Of a stretch of 64,000 nt of DNA, positions 43,837-52,491 are shown piece after piece. The first letter of the stretch is position 1. Each line of letters starts with the position of its first letter. Below the pieces are notes generated by a model. It had not been told where the DNA came from, made no database searches, and worked only from the letters and a program-made list of their open reading frames with translations. The stretch is from Bacteriovoracaceae bacterium UBA6153 (GTDB lineage: Bacteria > Bdellovibrionota > Bacteriovoracia > Bacteriovoracales > Bacteriovoracaceae): positions 186,001 through 250,000 of the forward strand of contig DIUR01000030.1 in the NCBI GenBank assembly GCA_002428265.1, in the 5' to 3' direction. A program made the position numbers and the translations under genes.

Positions 43837-44764
43837 ATTAACTATCAAAAGAATAAATACTTCATCGTATTTTGCTCCAGGCTTTAATCAAAACGAATCA
43901 GACGCTCTAGAAGATTATGTCGACATGCTGGAAGCGGACTCTTCGGAGTCTGCTGATATTCTCATTACCAACACTCATGTCAATTTTGACCTGTTAAGTG
44001 ATGAGCAATGTAGCAAACTAAAACTCATCGTTCATGCCAACTCTGGCTACGATAATTTCCCGGTAGATTTCGTCAAAGGCACCCAAGCACCTATTGTCAT
44101 AGGAAGTACGATCAGAGCACAGGCCGTGGCCCAGTATATAATCACCGCACTCATGAACCGCTACTCTTCACTTCCTGTTCAAAAAGAATGGGACTACGAT
44201 AGAAAATGGAACCGCACGCTTATCTCTGAATTAAAAGTGACTGTGATTGGTTTTGGCCACATTGGAAAAATTCTCAATTCATTCTTAGCTCCCATTGTTA
44301 AAGAACTCGTTATCTATGATCCATTTGAAAACCTCACTCAAATCAATCACAAAGGCTCCGATGTTGTGATCCTTGCCTGTGGACTGAACTCTAAAAGCCG
44401 CAATATGATTGATAAGAATTTTTTAAATGTCCTAAAAGAAAATGCCACAATCATCAATGCCGCCCGCGGAGAGCTGGTTGTCACCAGTGATTTAGTTAAT
44501 TTCCTTACGGCCAATGACGATGCCTTTGCCATTTTAGATGTCTTTGAAAAAGAGCCGAATAGCTTCTCAAGCTTCAGGTCATTGAAAAATGTCATCACGA
44601 CTTCTCACATAGCAGGAGTCTTTAAAAACATTGATCAACATACCATTGATTTTGAAGTTGAGGTGGTCAGAGACTTTTTAGAGCTGACTGATTTCGATTT
44701 CAAAAATAAGTATAAAAATAAAATTCTACAAAATAAACTTCGCCCTGAAATAGGACTTATATGA
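43814..44764 (+). CDS. D-2-hydroxyacid dehydrogenase family protein
   Basis: NAD-dependent dehydrogenase-like protein of 316 residues. I chose ATG 43814 (MKKHPESRLTIKRIN), overlapping the previous gene by 23 bp; in-frame starts from 43640 lie inside that gene and encode unlike residues. The Rossmann motif is GFGHIGKIL, and the active site shows the Arg in NAARGELV, Glu in FEKEP and His in TTSHIAGV. The N-terminal catalytic part is rather divergent, so the substrate is unclear. It shares an ATGA overlap with the ureohydrolase gene and may act in a common pathway. Confidence 0.83.
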   Translation: MKKHPESRLTIKRINTSSYFAPGFNQNESDALEDYVDMLEADSSESADILITNTHVNFDLLSDEQCSKLKLIVHANSGYDNFPVDFVKGTQAPIVIGSTIRAQAVAQYIITALMNRYSSLPVQKEWDYDRKWNRTLISELKVTVIGFGHIGKILNSFLAPIVKELVIYDPFENLTQINHKGSDVVILACGLNSKSRNMIDKNFLNVLKENATIINAARGELVVTSDLVNFLTANDDAFAILDVFEKEPNSFSSFRSLKNVITTSHIAGVFKNIDQHTIDFEVEVVRDFLELTDFDFKNKYKNKILQNKLRPEIGLI

Positions 44765-45885
44765 GCACTCAATCACGAAACGAATTCATTTCAAAGTGTA
44801 AACACTATTTGGTTCCACCAGGAGAAGGTGTCTTCACCGTTCACACGGCAAAAGATAAAAGAGACAATCTTCAGAAAAAATTATTCGGTGCTGAGGCCTT
44901 AGCACAAAATAAAATCAGAGACATTTGGGAGCAGAGTTTAACATCGACTCTTCCCCTTTCAAAATGTGTCATCTTCGGAATCGCCTCAGACTGCGGCGGC
45001 GGTATTCAAAGAGGTGCTAACTGGGGCCCGCTCTTTTTAAGAGAGACACTCATTAGCTCAAAAGATGAGCTTAATGCCTATGACGTTGGTGACGTGAGAG
45101 TTATTCCTCACCTGCTTCACGATAAATACTTAAATGACGAAACCATTGCAAAATGCCGAATCGGACTTTATCAAAGCGATAAAATTAATCTTCCGGTTTC
45201 TCCACTTTCTATTGCTTATGACTTTGCTCAGGGCTTTCATGAACAGTTTCCTTCGAAATCAATTTTCATGATTGGAGGAGATCACTCTGTGAGCTACCCC
45301 ATGGTCAGAGCTTATCTTGAAGCTAAAAAAGCTCAGGGTAAAAAAGTCGCACTTGTTCACTTCGACGCTCATACTGATTTATCTAACGACAGACTTGGAA
45401 TTGATATCTGTTTTGGGACGTGGACGTCTCAGATCGTGCCATTTTTAGAAACTCCTCAACACCTGGTTCAAATTGGGATTCGCTCTACCGCGAAAGACCG
45501 CAATCACTGGGAACAAAAATTCGGCCACACTCAAATCTGGGCACAGGAAATTTTTGATCGCGGGGCAAGTGCTGTTGCTGATGAAATTGTAGCAAAACTT
45601 AAATCCCTTGATGTTGAAGAAATCTACATCAGTTTTGATATTGATGTTCTCGATAAGGAATATGCAGGGGCCACAGGTACACCGGAGTCTGGAGGACTTA
45701 GTCCCCATGAGCCGATGCTGATCATGCAAACTCTGTTTGAAAACTTTAAAATTACCGGTGCCGATATGGTGGAGATTGCTCCCCTGGTAAAAGGTGCAGA
45801 TATAAAGCAGATGGAGCCTGAAACCACTTTAATGGTGGCGGCCAGCCTTTCAACGTTTCTTATCCAGGCGATGGGATCTCAATAA
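44761..45885 (+). CDS. Ureohydrolase (agmatinase/arginase/formimidoylglutamase family)
   Basis: Manganese-dependent amidine hydrolase of 374 residues. Metal ligands are in order: GGDHSVSYPMV (His), HFDAHTDLS (Asp, His, Asp) and SFDIDVLDKEYAGATGTPES (Asp, Asp), with the family's GGLSPHE loop. The N-terminal part of about 90 residues is longer than in simple agmatinases. Which amidine is cleaved cannot be fixed from motifs. It is overlapped by the dehydrogenase before it and by aat after it (1 nt), so the three are coexpressed, possibly in basic amino-acid or polyamine breakdown. Confidence 0.88.
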   Translation: MSTQSRNEFISKCKHYLVPPGEGVFTVHTAKDKRDNLQKKLFGAEALAQNKIRDIWEQSLTSTLPLSKCVIFGIASDCGGGIQRGANWGPLFLRETLISSKDELNAYDVGDVRVIPHLLHDKYLNDETIAKCRIGLYQSDKINLPVSPLSIAYDFAQGFHEQFPSKSIFMIGGDHSVSYPMVRAYLEAKKAQGKKVALVHFDAHTDLSNDRLGIDICFGTWTSQIVPFLETPQHLVQIGIRSTAKDRNHWEQKFGHTQIWAQEIFDRGASAVADEIVAKLKSLDVEEIYISFDIDVLDKEYAGATGTPESGGLSPHEPMLIMQTLFENFKITGADMVEIAPLVKGADIKQMEPETTLMVAASLSTFLIQAMGSQ

Positions 45886-46523
45886 TGGCGATTCTCGATT
45901 TCCCACCAGTCACGACAGCGGATGAGCATGGACTTCTGGCCATCGGCGGAGACCTGGATCTTGAATCCCTCCTTCTCGCGTACACTCGCGGGATTTTTCC
46001 CTGGCCGATTTCAGAAGAGTTCCCGCTGGCATGGTTTTCACCGGACCCGAGAGGAATCCTGGCCTTTGAAAAACTTCATCTTTCCAAGAGTCTTAAAAAG
46101 TTCCTGAAGAAAAACCCTTATGAAGTCCGCTTCAATACTAATTTTGAAGAAGTCATCCGTTCTTGTGCGACGGTCTCTCGAAGCGATAACCAGGGAACCT
46201 GGATCACGGAAGACATCATTAATGGCTATATTAACCTTCATAAAAAGGGCTATGCCTATAGTGTTGAGACCTACTTAGATAACAAGCTCGTAGGAGGCGT
46301 TTACGGCGTCTCAATCAACACCTTTTATTCAGGCGAGTCTATGTTTCACAAAGAAGACAATGCCTCCAAAGTGGCCCTCGTCGCTCTTTTATACCGCCTC
46401 CATGCCCAAGGCATCGGCTGGCTCGACACTCAAATGGTGACCCCGGTTGTTGAGTCTCTGGGAGGAGTAGAAATTCCCCGCGAAACTTATTTGGCCATGC
46501 TCGAGCGCTCAATTTACAAATAA
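45885..46523 (+). CDS. aat: Leucyl/phenylalanyl-tRNA-protein transferase
   Basis: Attaches Leu or Phe from aminoacyl-tRNA to N-terminal Lys/Arg of proteins, making them N-end-rule substrates for ClpS-ClpAP. The 212-residue protein has the family's hallmark sections: FPPVTTADEHGLLAIGGDL at the start, LAYTRGIFPWPISEEFPLAW, FSPDPRGIL, and later GGVYGVSINTFYSGESMFH. Length fits. The coupling with the ureohydrolase gene (TAATG-type overlap) may simply be operon packing. Confidence 0.95.
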   Translation: MAILDFPPVTTADEHGLLAIGGDLDLESLLLAYTRGIFPWPISEEFPLAWFSPDPRGILAFEKLHLSKSLKKFLKKNPYEVRFNTNFEEVIRSCATVSRSDNQGTWITEDIINGYINLHKKGYAYSVETYLDNKLVGGVYGVSINTFYSGESMFHKEDNASKVALVALLYRLHAQGIGWLDTQMVTPVVESLGGVEIPRETYLAMLERSIYK

Positions 46524-46582
46524 AGCCTGTAAAAATTTCCCGACTTCAACATTTGCTTCCCATTTTAATTTAACATTTCTGT

Positions 46583-47938
46583 ATGAAAATTTTAAAAACA
46601 TCCCTATTGGTGGTTCTTGCATCTATTGGCGTAAATGCCTTTGCAGAGGACGTGTGTAAAGAAAGACTTGAAGCTCATATTGAACTTATGAATGAACATG
46701 AACTCTATTTGCAAAAAATTGGAAGTGAATCCAAAACAATTGGATCATTTGAGATTACACAATTTCAAAAAAGCTTAACGGCAAGGTACGCCAGCTTAAA
46801 TGCCCTTCTAAAAACCTACAATGATAAAGAGCTTAACTGTCAGCCTGCTATTTTAGGAAAGGCCACGGCCATTCACGACTTCACAAGAATTGGCCAAAGT
46901 ATTATTGCCAATACCGAGTTAAGAAGAATTACTGTTTCATTCACTAAGTTTGAAGCTTATAAGCTCACTAACTTTATTGAGGATTACAAAAAATACACTT
47001 CAAACGAAATGATTGCGGAAGTACAAAACTCTATCAATCAAGAAAATGCTCTTCTTCCTTATGAGCAAAAATTTAATCTTTCTGAGAAAGACTACGACCC
47101 TAATCTCTATGCGACATCAGACATTGCCATAAAAGCTGCCACAACAACTGTTGCTGGAGCTGCAAAAGTCTGGGGATTTATTTCTGATCATTTGAAATGG
47201 AGACAAGGAAGACTGCGAGACAATGCCGAAGTAAAAGCACTTGTGCTCTCAAAACTCAGACCTCTTGATATCATCTATGAAAAGAGAACATTCGTTTTAT
47301 CAAATTATACGATACCTGGTCACTGGGGGCACAACGCTATCTGGATGGGAACTAAAGCAGAATTAATCCTGGCAGGCCTTTGGGATAAAGAATTTTTCAA
47401 ACCTTTTAGGGCCCAAGTTGAGGCCGGAAATAATATTGTCGAAATCAGGAAAGAAGGTTTGAACTTCCAAAGCCTGGATAATTTTTTAAACCTTGATGAA
47501 TTTGCCATTACAAGAATGAAAGGAATCGATCAACGTGCCTCTGGTGTATTTGAAGAGCTCTTTGCCCAGATCGACAAGAAATACGATTTTAAATTTGATG
47601 CCAGAACGACTGACGTTATCACTTGTGCTGAACTTATCAGCTTTAGCTATGGCGACTACAAATGGCCTGAAACAAAAACTCTTTTTCAAGTAAGCTTGCG
47701 CCCAGATGATTTAGCGATTACCTCAGTTCAAGCTAATCCTCAGGCCGAGTTTATCCTTTATCTTAAAGGAGCGAAGAAAAATGGCCCATTTCAGAATCTA
47801 ACTCAAGACCAGTGGAAAGCTTTGTTTGATCTACAGACTCCTGAGCAAAAAGCGCACGCAAAAAAAATGAAGAGAGAGCAGCAAAACCGCGAACGCGAAG
47901 AGCGCGAAGCCTTCAATAGATTATACGGACACGGATAA
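46583..47938 (+). CDS. Exported YiiX-like (permuted papain-fold) hydrolase, paralogue B
   Basis: A 451-residue exported protein (signal peptide MKILKTSLLVVLASIGVNAFA) related to the 42130 product. The C-terminal domain has RPLDIIYEKRTF, GHWGHNAIWMG (catalytic His) and DVITCAELISFSY (catalytic Cys). The N-terminal helical portion is shorter (about 190 residues) and differs from paralogue A, so only the catalytic half is clearly shared. It ends with a highly charged segment (KKMKREQQNREREEREAF). There is no Shine-Dalgarno; TAACAT (46571-46576) sits six nt before ATG, as for a leaderless start. Confidence 0.8.
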   Translation: MKILKTSLLVVLASIGVNAFAEDVCKERLEAHIELMNEHELYLQKIGSESKTIGSFEITQFQKSLTARYASLNALLKTYNDKELNCQPAILGKATAIHDFTRIGQSIIANTELRRITVSFTKFEAYKLTNFIEDYKKYTSNEMIAEVQNSINQENALLPYEQKFNLSEKDYDPNLYATSDIAIKAATTTVAGAAKVWGFISDHLKWRQGRLRDNAEVKALVLSKLRPLDIIYEKRTFVLSNYTIPGHWGHNAIWMGTKAELILAGLWDKEFFKPFRAQVEAGNNIVEIRKEGLNFQSLDNFLNLDEFAITRMKGIDQRASGVFEELFAQIDKKYDFKFDARTTDVITCAELISFSYGDYKWPETKTLFQVSLRPDDLAITSVQANPQAEFILYLKGAKKNGPFQNLTQDQWKALFDLQTPEQKAHAKKMKREQQNREREEREAFNRLYGHG

Positions 47939-48093
47939 GAACGGTGCCTTTTTGGCACCATTCTCCCCTCATAAATCTCACATTTTCCAATGAGATTGTA
48001 AAAAACCACCCATATTCATAATCTGATTTGCACCAGGCGTTTTCGCGTGATAGCTATCTTCTCCTAAACGTATGAATAATACCTGAGGTCATT

Positions 48094-48663
48094 ATGAACA
48101 AGATTATTTTAATTCTAGCTATGACGATTGCCGTTTCATCTTGTGGTGGAAAAAACAACAAGGTTAATTCTGGAAATGCAGCGGTAACAACACCTCCATC
48201 TTCTGAAGCTATTACGCCAATTCAGCCGATTAATCCGGTAAGAACAGTAGCTGCTAATTTCGAAGGTAACTACGACCTGATCGAAATGGAGCGCGGAGAT
48301 AACTGTGGAGCTAACATCACTATCGTTTCTGAGTGTGGTGGATACAGAGTTCACAGCAACAACATGGGCCCTGAAGAGTTCTGTAACGTAAATATCTTCT
48401 CAGACAATGGTGATAGAAACCCACCGAATCCAGATCGCAATCCGCCAAATCCTGATAGAAATCCACCTAACCCGGATAGAAATCCTCCTTCTCAATACGA
48501 CAGAAAAATCGTGACTCAAGAAGGGAATCTATTAAAGTCAGTGATCAAAGTTAATGAACAACTTTCATTCACAAGCTCAATGGTTTTAAGAAATAATGGG
48601 ATTCTAGAGAAGATGGCAAACTTTAAGAGCAGCCAGATTCGTTGTATTTATCAAAAGAGATAG
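48094..48663 (+). CDS. Lipoprotein with Asn/Pro heptapeptide repeats
   Basis: A 189-residue lipoprotein: signal peptide MNKIILILAMTIAVSSC (lipobox VSSC), a Ser/Thr/Pro linker, a domain of about 60 residues with several Cys (GDNCGANITIVSECGGYRV), then four repeats of DRNPPNP, then a C-terminal region (LSFTSSMVLRNNGILEKMAN). The pattern resembles a small lipocalin-like or secreted beta domain split by a flexible Pro-rich spacer. Function is unknown. GAGG provides the Shine-Dalgarno, and a terminator follows. Confidence 0.7.
   Translation: MNKIILILAMTIAVSSCGGKNNKVNSGNAAVTTPPSSEAITPIQPINPVRTVAANFEGNYDLIEMERGDNCGANITIVSECGGYRVHSNNMGPEEFCNVNIFSDNGDRNPPNPDRNPPNPDRNPPNPDRNPPSQYDRKIVTQEGNLLKSVIKVNEQLSFTSSMVLRNNGILEKMANFKSSQIRCIYQKR
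48412..48492 (+). repeat. Four 21-bp tandem repeats encoding DRNPPNP
   Basis: Units begin at 48412, 48433, 48454 and 48475 (the last is partial). They encode the same peptide but differ mostly at synonymous positions, for example GAT AGA AAC, GAT CGC AAT and GAT AGA AAT. Confidence 0.85.
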
Positions 48664-48683
48664 TTTTTAAAAAATAGACCAAA

Positions 48684-48710
48684 AAAAAGCCTCCATTTCG
48701 GAGGCTTTTT
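48684..48710. terminator. Bidirectional rho-independent terminator between 48663 gene and nuoI
   Basis: AAAAAGCCTCC (48684-48694) and GGAGGCTTTTT (48700-48710) are complementary around ATTTC. The symmetric A and T runs allow termination of both the plus-strand lipoprotein gene and the minus-strand nuo operon. Confidence 0.9.
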
Positions 48711-48720
48711 TATTTCTAAA

Positions 48721-49245
48721 TTATAATCTAAGTTTCAATCTATCATTGTCATCAACAGTCGACTGGATTCCACGTCCACCGTTAAGAGACTTTCTGAAAG
48801 CTAGTTCGTAATGATCAGCAACCCACTCCTGCTCAGCATGGCCTGAGAGCTCATACTCATTAGTTAAGCGGATAGCATCTACTGGACAAGCTTCTTCACA
48901 GAAACCACAGAATACACAACGAAGCATTTCAATTTCAAAAGAAACCGGTGCCTTTTCAACTTCTTTGTCAGAGTCATCAGCGGCCACGATGTGGATACAC
49001 TGAGCAGGACAATAAGTTGAACACAACATACAAGATGTACATCTTAGTGTTCCGTCTTCTTTAACCGTTAAAACGTGCTTTCCTTTGAATCTATCAGAGT
49101 AGAAATACTTCTCTTCCGGATAGTTCAGAGTCATTCTATTGTGCTTAAACACGTTAGATAGAAGGTTCACCATCGTGATCTTAAGACCAAGATAAAGTCC
49201 CTTTAAAAAGCCGTGTTGCGCGTACAGGTCTTTCTTTAAAATCAT
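48721..49245 (-). CDS. nuoI: NADH-quinone oxidoreductase subunit I (8Fe ferredoxin)
   Basis: Membrane-associated ferredoxin subunit passing electrons through two [4Fe-4S] clusters toward quinone. The motifs CTSCMLCSTYCPAQCIHI and CVFCGFCEEACPVDAI (two CxxCxxCxxxCP) are intact. I favour ATG 49245 (MILKKDLYAQ), which has GGGTGA upstream and overlaps the nuoG stop as ATGA; ATG 49257 would add four residues. The length of about 174 residues is normal. It is the last gene of the nuo operon, followed by a terminator. Confidence 0.95.
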   Translation of the reverse strand: MILKKDLYAQHGFLKGLYLGLKITMVNLLSNVFKHNRMTLNYPEEKYFYSDRFKGKHVLTVKEDGTLRCTSCMLCSTYCPAQCIHIVAADDSDKEVEKAPVSFEIEMLRCVFCGFCEEACPVDAIRLTNEYELSGHAEQEWVADHYELAFRKSLNGGRGIQSTVDDNDRLKLRL

Positions 49246-50675
49246 ACGTTCACCCATTTTCCGTAGTAGCTGATGTCTTTTGTTGTCTCACCGTAGCTTA
49301 GACCTGCATTCAATTGTCTTTGTGTTCCCTGGAAGTTCACGATGTGACCTTCTTTTTCAAGGAAACTTGGAACTGGCAGAAGGTAGTTGAAAACTTTCAT
49401 TGAAGAAAGCGTCTCACCAGGAGTAAGAGCGATTCTTGTTGAAGCTTTTTCGATTTTCTTTAAAAGTGTATTGAAGTGATCTTCATTGTAAAGAATTTCT
49501 GGAACCACAACGTAAGCAACGTCACTAGCTGAAATTGCATTTAAAACTTTATCTAGACCAGCACTTGTGTGATCAAATCCCGCTGCTTCAAAAGCTTTTT
49601 GAGCTCCACGAAGGTTAGCGTTTTTATCTCCACGTCTAAGGATTCCGTCAAATTCCGGACCTTGTGTTGGAAGAGTATAAAGAGCAACAGAAGCTTTACT
49701 TCCTTTGATGCTCTCAAAAAATCTTGCGTATTCTTCGTTCGTTAAGCTTGTCGATAAAATGAAGTTTGCTTTTTTACCAGTAACAAGTTCAACAACACGA
49801 GATTCATCAGCAGGAACGAATAATCCGTTCATGTTTTCTGAAGCCACTTGTAGTCTTGTCGGGCTTGAAACGTGCTTGTAGATCGAGCGACCATCATCAC
49901 ACATCCAGTGACCGTTAACAGTTTCATCAAAGACTGGCTTTACTCTGTAAGAGCCGTTTTTGTTTTGAGAAACTTTTACTGAACAGCCTGTCTCACATCC
50001 AATACAAGTCGTGTAGACTTCTTCAAGGAACCATACACGTTGTTTGAATCTGAAATCCTTACTTGTTAATGCTCCAACCGGGCAGATATCAACTAAGTTT
50101 TGTGCGTAATCATTTTTCAGGTTTTCGTTAACAGTGATCTCTGCGTGATCCCCTCTGTTTAAAATTCCTAGCTCGTTTGTTTTAGTCACTTCTTCAGTGA
50201 ATCTTGTACAACGAGAACAAAGAATACATCTTTCAGCATCAAGCATAACGTTCTTGCCGATGTCCTGAACTTTTTCTTTGTGAACTTTTTTATCAATCAT
50301 CTGAGAGTCATACTGACCGTGCTTCATGTAGTAGTCTTGAAGTCCACACTCTCCGGCCTGGTCACAAACCGGGCAATCAAGAGGGTGATTCAGAAGGTGA
50401 AATTGAAGTGTGTTTTCAACAGCAGCTTTAATTTTTGGAGTGTCATTACGGATAACCATCCCTTCGCCACATGTAGCATTACATGATGGAAATGGACGAG
50501 GTACACCGTCTTGCTCAACCATACACATACGACATACACCAGCGATCGATAGACCTGCGTGGTAGCAGTAGTGAGCGACTTCCTGACCGTTATCAAGAGC
50601 AGCTTGTAGAAGGTTGGAACCCTTCACTGCTTCAATTTGTTTTCCGTTCCAAGTTAGTTTTACTTTTTCAGTCAT
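49242..50675 (-). CDS. nuoG: NADH-quinone oxidoreductase subunit G, short form
   Basis: Iron-sulfur subunit of the complex I peripheral arm. The N-terminal 215 residues hold a [2Fe-2S] ferredoxin domain (HYCYHAGLSIAGVCRMCMVE, PSCNATCGEGM), the His-Cys3 cluster (HPLDCPVCDQAGECGLQDYY) and an 8-cysteine domain (CILCSRCTRF, CPVGALTSKDF), then TTCIGCETGCSVKV. The following molybdopterin-oxidoreductase-like domain is much reduced: 477 residues in total against roughly 680-900 usually. The open frame runs to a natural stop coupled with nuoI, so it is a short form rather than an obvious break. Confidence 0.93.
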   Translation of the reverse strand: MTEKVKLTWNGKQIEAVKGSNLLQAALDNGQEVAHYCYHAGLSIAGVCRMCMVEQDGVPRPFPSCNATCGEGMVIRNDTPKIKAAVENTLQFHLLNHPLDCPVCDQAGECGLQDYYMKHGQYDSQMIDKKVHKEKVQDIGKNVMLDAERCILCSRCTRFTEEVTKTNELGILNRGDHAEITVNENLKNDYAQNLVDICPVGALTSKDFRFKQRVWFLEEVYTTCIGCETGCSVKVSQNKNGSYRVKPVFDETVNGHWMCDDGRSIYKHVSSPTRLQVASENMNGLFVPADESRVVELVTGKKANFILSTSLTNEEYARFFESIKGSKASVALYTLPTQGPEFDGILRRGDKNANLRGAQKAFEAAGFDHTSAGLDKVLNAISASDVAYVVVPEILYNEDHFNTLLKKIEKASTRIALTPGETLSSMKVFNYLLPVPSFLEKEGHIVNFQGTQRQLNAGLSYGETTKDISYYGKWVNV

Positions 50676-50677
50676 GA

Positions 50678-51979
50678 CTATTTCTTACCTGTATTTGTTG
50701 GTGTCATAATATAAGCTTCAAGTTCTGATCTAAATGATTTGATCATCCCTTGCGCAGGCATTGCCGCTGCATCTGCAAGAGCACAAATAGTTTGTCCTCT
50801 CATTGAAGCTGCTGTTTTATCAAGTGTATCGATATCTGCCTTTGATGCTTTTCCTGTTTCCCTTCTTTTGAAAATAGACTCAAGCCAGCCAGTTCCTTCG
50901 CGACATGGAGTACATTGTCCGCAAGACTCGTGGTGATAGAATTCAAGTGTCCACTTCATCAGGTCACCGATGTTTCTTGTTTCATCTAGTACGATGATCG
51001 CACCAGAGCCAAGCATTGATCCTTTGCTTGCAACATCTTCATAGTCCATTTTTACAGAATATGATTCATCGTGATTGAAAACCGGAGCTGATGATCCACC
51101 CGGAACAACAGCTTTAAGCTTGTTGCCGTTTCTCATTCCACCACAGTGAACTTCGATGATTTCTTTTAATGTTGTTCCCAATGGAACTTCGATAACTCCT
51201 GGCTTATTTACGTCACCAGAAATTGAAAATAATTTTGTTCCGGCAGACTTTTCAGTCCCCCATTTTTTGTACTCGTCAGCACCAAATCTCATAATCCATG
51301 GAACAGCTGCAAGAGACTCAACATTGTTAACCATTGTTGGAAGTCCACGGTAGCCTTTGATCGCTGGAAATGGTGGCTTTAGTTTTGGCTGACCTTTTTT
51401 ACCTTCCAGAGATGAAATCATTCCTGTTTCTTCCCCGCAGATATAAGCTCCAGCTCCACGGTGAACATAAAGGTCAAAGTTAAATCCTTTTCCTAAAATA
51501 TTTTTACCAAGGTAGCCCTTTGCGTACGCTTCTTTTAGAGCGCGCTCAAGAATCACTGCCTGCTGCTGGAATTCACCACGAATATAGATATATCCTTTTT
51601 GTGTTCCCAGTGCCCATGCAGAAATAATCATTCCTTCAATTAAGATATGTGGATTTTTTTCAACAAGGTATCGATCTTTGAATGTTCCCGGCTCTGATTC
51701 ATCGGCATTACAAAGAAGATATTTTTGAGCATTTCTATCTTTAGTAAAAAATCCCCACTTTACTCCAGTCGGAAATCCAGCTCCACCGCGTCCTCTTAAT
51801 CCCGAAGCTTTAACCACTTCTTTAATCGCTTCAGGATCTTTATCGAAACAAGCTTTCATCATTTCGTATCCACCGGCACGTTCAAAAACTTCAAGGTTAT
51901 GAACACCAGGGATATGGTGGTAACTTAATAAAGAATAATCCTTATAGTTGGCCGTATCTTTTTCCATGATTCTTTCCAT
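50678..51979 (-). CDS. nuoF: NADH-quinone oxidoreductase subunit F
   Basis: NADH-binding flavoprotein of complex I, 433 residues. Features are GLRGRGGAGFPTGVKWGF (NADH site, near residue 60), CNADESEPGTFKDR (FMN region), AYICGEETGMISSLEG, and the [4Fe-4S] motif SCGQCTPCREGTGW near the C-terminus. ATG 51979 shares a nucleotide with the nuoE stop; an internal ATG at 51967 (MEKDTANY) is an alternative. It lies 2 nt before nuoG. Together E, F and G form the NADH-oxidising module. Confidence 0.97.
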   Translation of the reverse strand: MERIMEKDTANYKDYSLLSYHHIPGVHNLEVFERAGGYEMMKACFDKDPEAIKEVVKASGLRGRGGAGFPTGVKWGFFTKDRNAQKYLLCNADESEPGTFKDRYLVEKNPHILIEGMIISAWALGTQKGYIYIRGEFQQQAVILERALKEAYAKGYLGKNILGKGFNFDLYVHRGAGAYICGEETGMISSLEGKKGQPKLKPPFPAIKGYRGLPTMVNNVESLAAVPWIMRFGADEYKKWGTEKSAGTKLFSISGDVNKPGVIEVPLGTTLKEIIEVHCGGMRNGNKLKAVVPGGSSAPVFNHDESYSVKMDYEDVASKGSMLGSGAIIVLDETRNIGDLMKWTLEFYHHESCGQCTPCREGTGWLESIFKRRETGKASKADIDTLDKTAASMRGQTICALADAAAMPAQGMIKSFRSELEAYIMTPTNTGKK

Positions 51980-52491
51980 TATGGTAGTTCCTCTAATTTA
52001 TTAATTGCATCGGCAAGATCAACTGGGCCCACGTAATCATTGTTGATACGCATACAAGGCGCCATTTCACAGGCACCAAGACATTCCATTTTCTGAAGAG
52101 AGATTCTTCCGTCTCTTGTTGGAGTCAGGTAATCAGTATCGAAGTGCTTTAATAAACCAGCGTAAATTTCGCGTCCGCCAAACATTGAACATGTAATGTT
52201 AGTACAAACGTGAACCATGTTTCTTCCAACTGGAACGTCGTAGAACATGTCGTAGAAAGAAATAACTTCTTTGATTTTAATTTCTGGAATATTCATTAGA
52301 ACACTAACGTATTCAATCGCTTCTTGTGGAAGCCATTTAATTTGTTCTTGAACTAAGTGCAGAACTGGAAGAAGTGCAGACTCAACATCATCATAACGAG
52401 TAAGGTACTCTTGGTACGTCGCGAGATTTGCATCTGTAAATTTAAAAGGTGCGCCCATTGAGTGGGTCTGGTTAGGTGAATGCGAACTCAT
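51979..52491 (-). CDS. nuoE: NADH-quinone oxidoreductase subunit E
   Basis: Thioredoxin-like [2Fe-2S] subunit, 170 residues. The four ligand cysteines are in CTNITCSMFGG and CLGACEMAPCMRIN, with VISFYDMFYDVPVGRNMVHV before them. The length and spacing match bacterial NuoE. Its start overlaps the nuoCD stop (ATGA) and its stop touches the nuoF start, so the operon is strictly coupled. Confidence 0.96.
   Translation of the reverse strand: MSSHSPNQTHSMGAPFKFTDANLATYQEYLTRYDDVESALLPVLHLVQEQIKWLPQEAIEYVSVLMNIPEIKIKEVISFYDMFYDVPVGRNMVHVCTNITCSMFGGREIYAGLLKHFDTDYLTPTRDGRISLQKMECLGACEMAPCMRINNDYVGPVDLADAINKLEELP

Noticed and set aside
47941..47965. GGTGCC/GGCACC hairpin after the second YiiX-like gene, first considered as attR
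   Set aside because: It shares only a few bases with the tRNA-Leu 3' end and is a plain hairpin, possibly a weak terminator.
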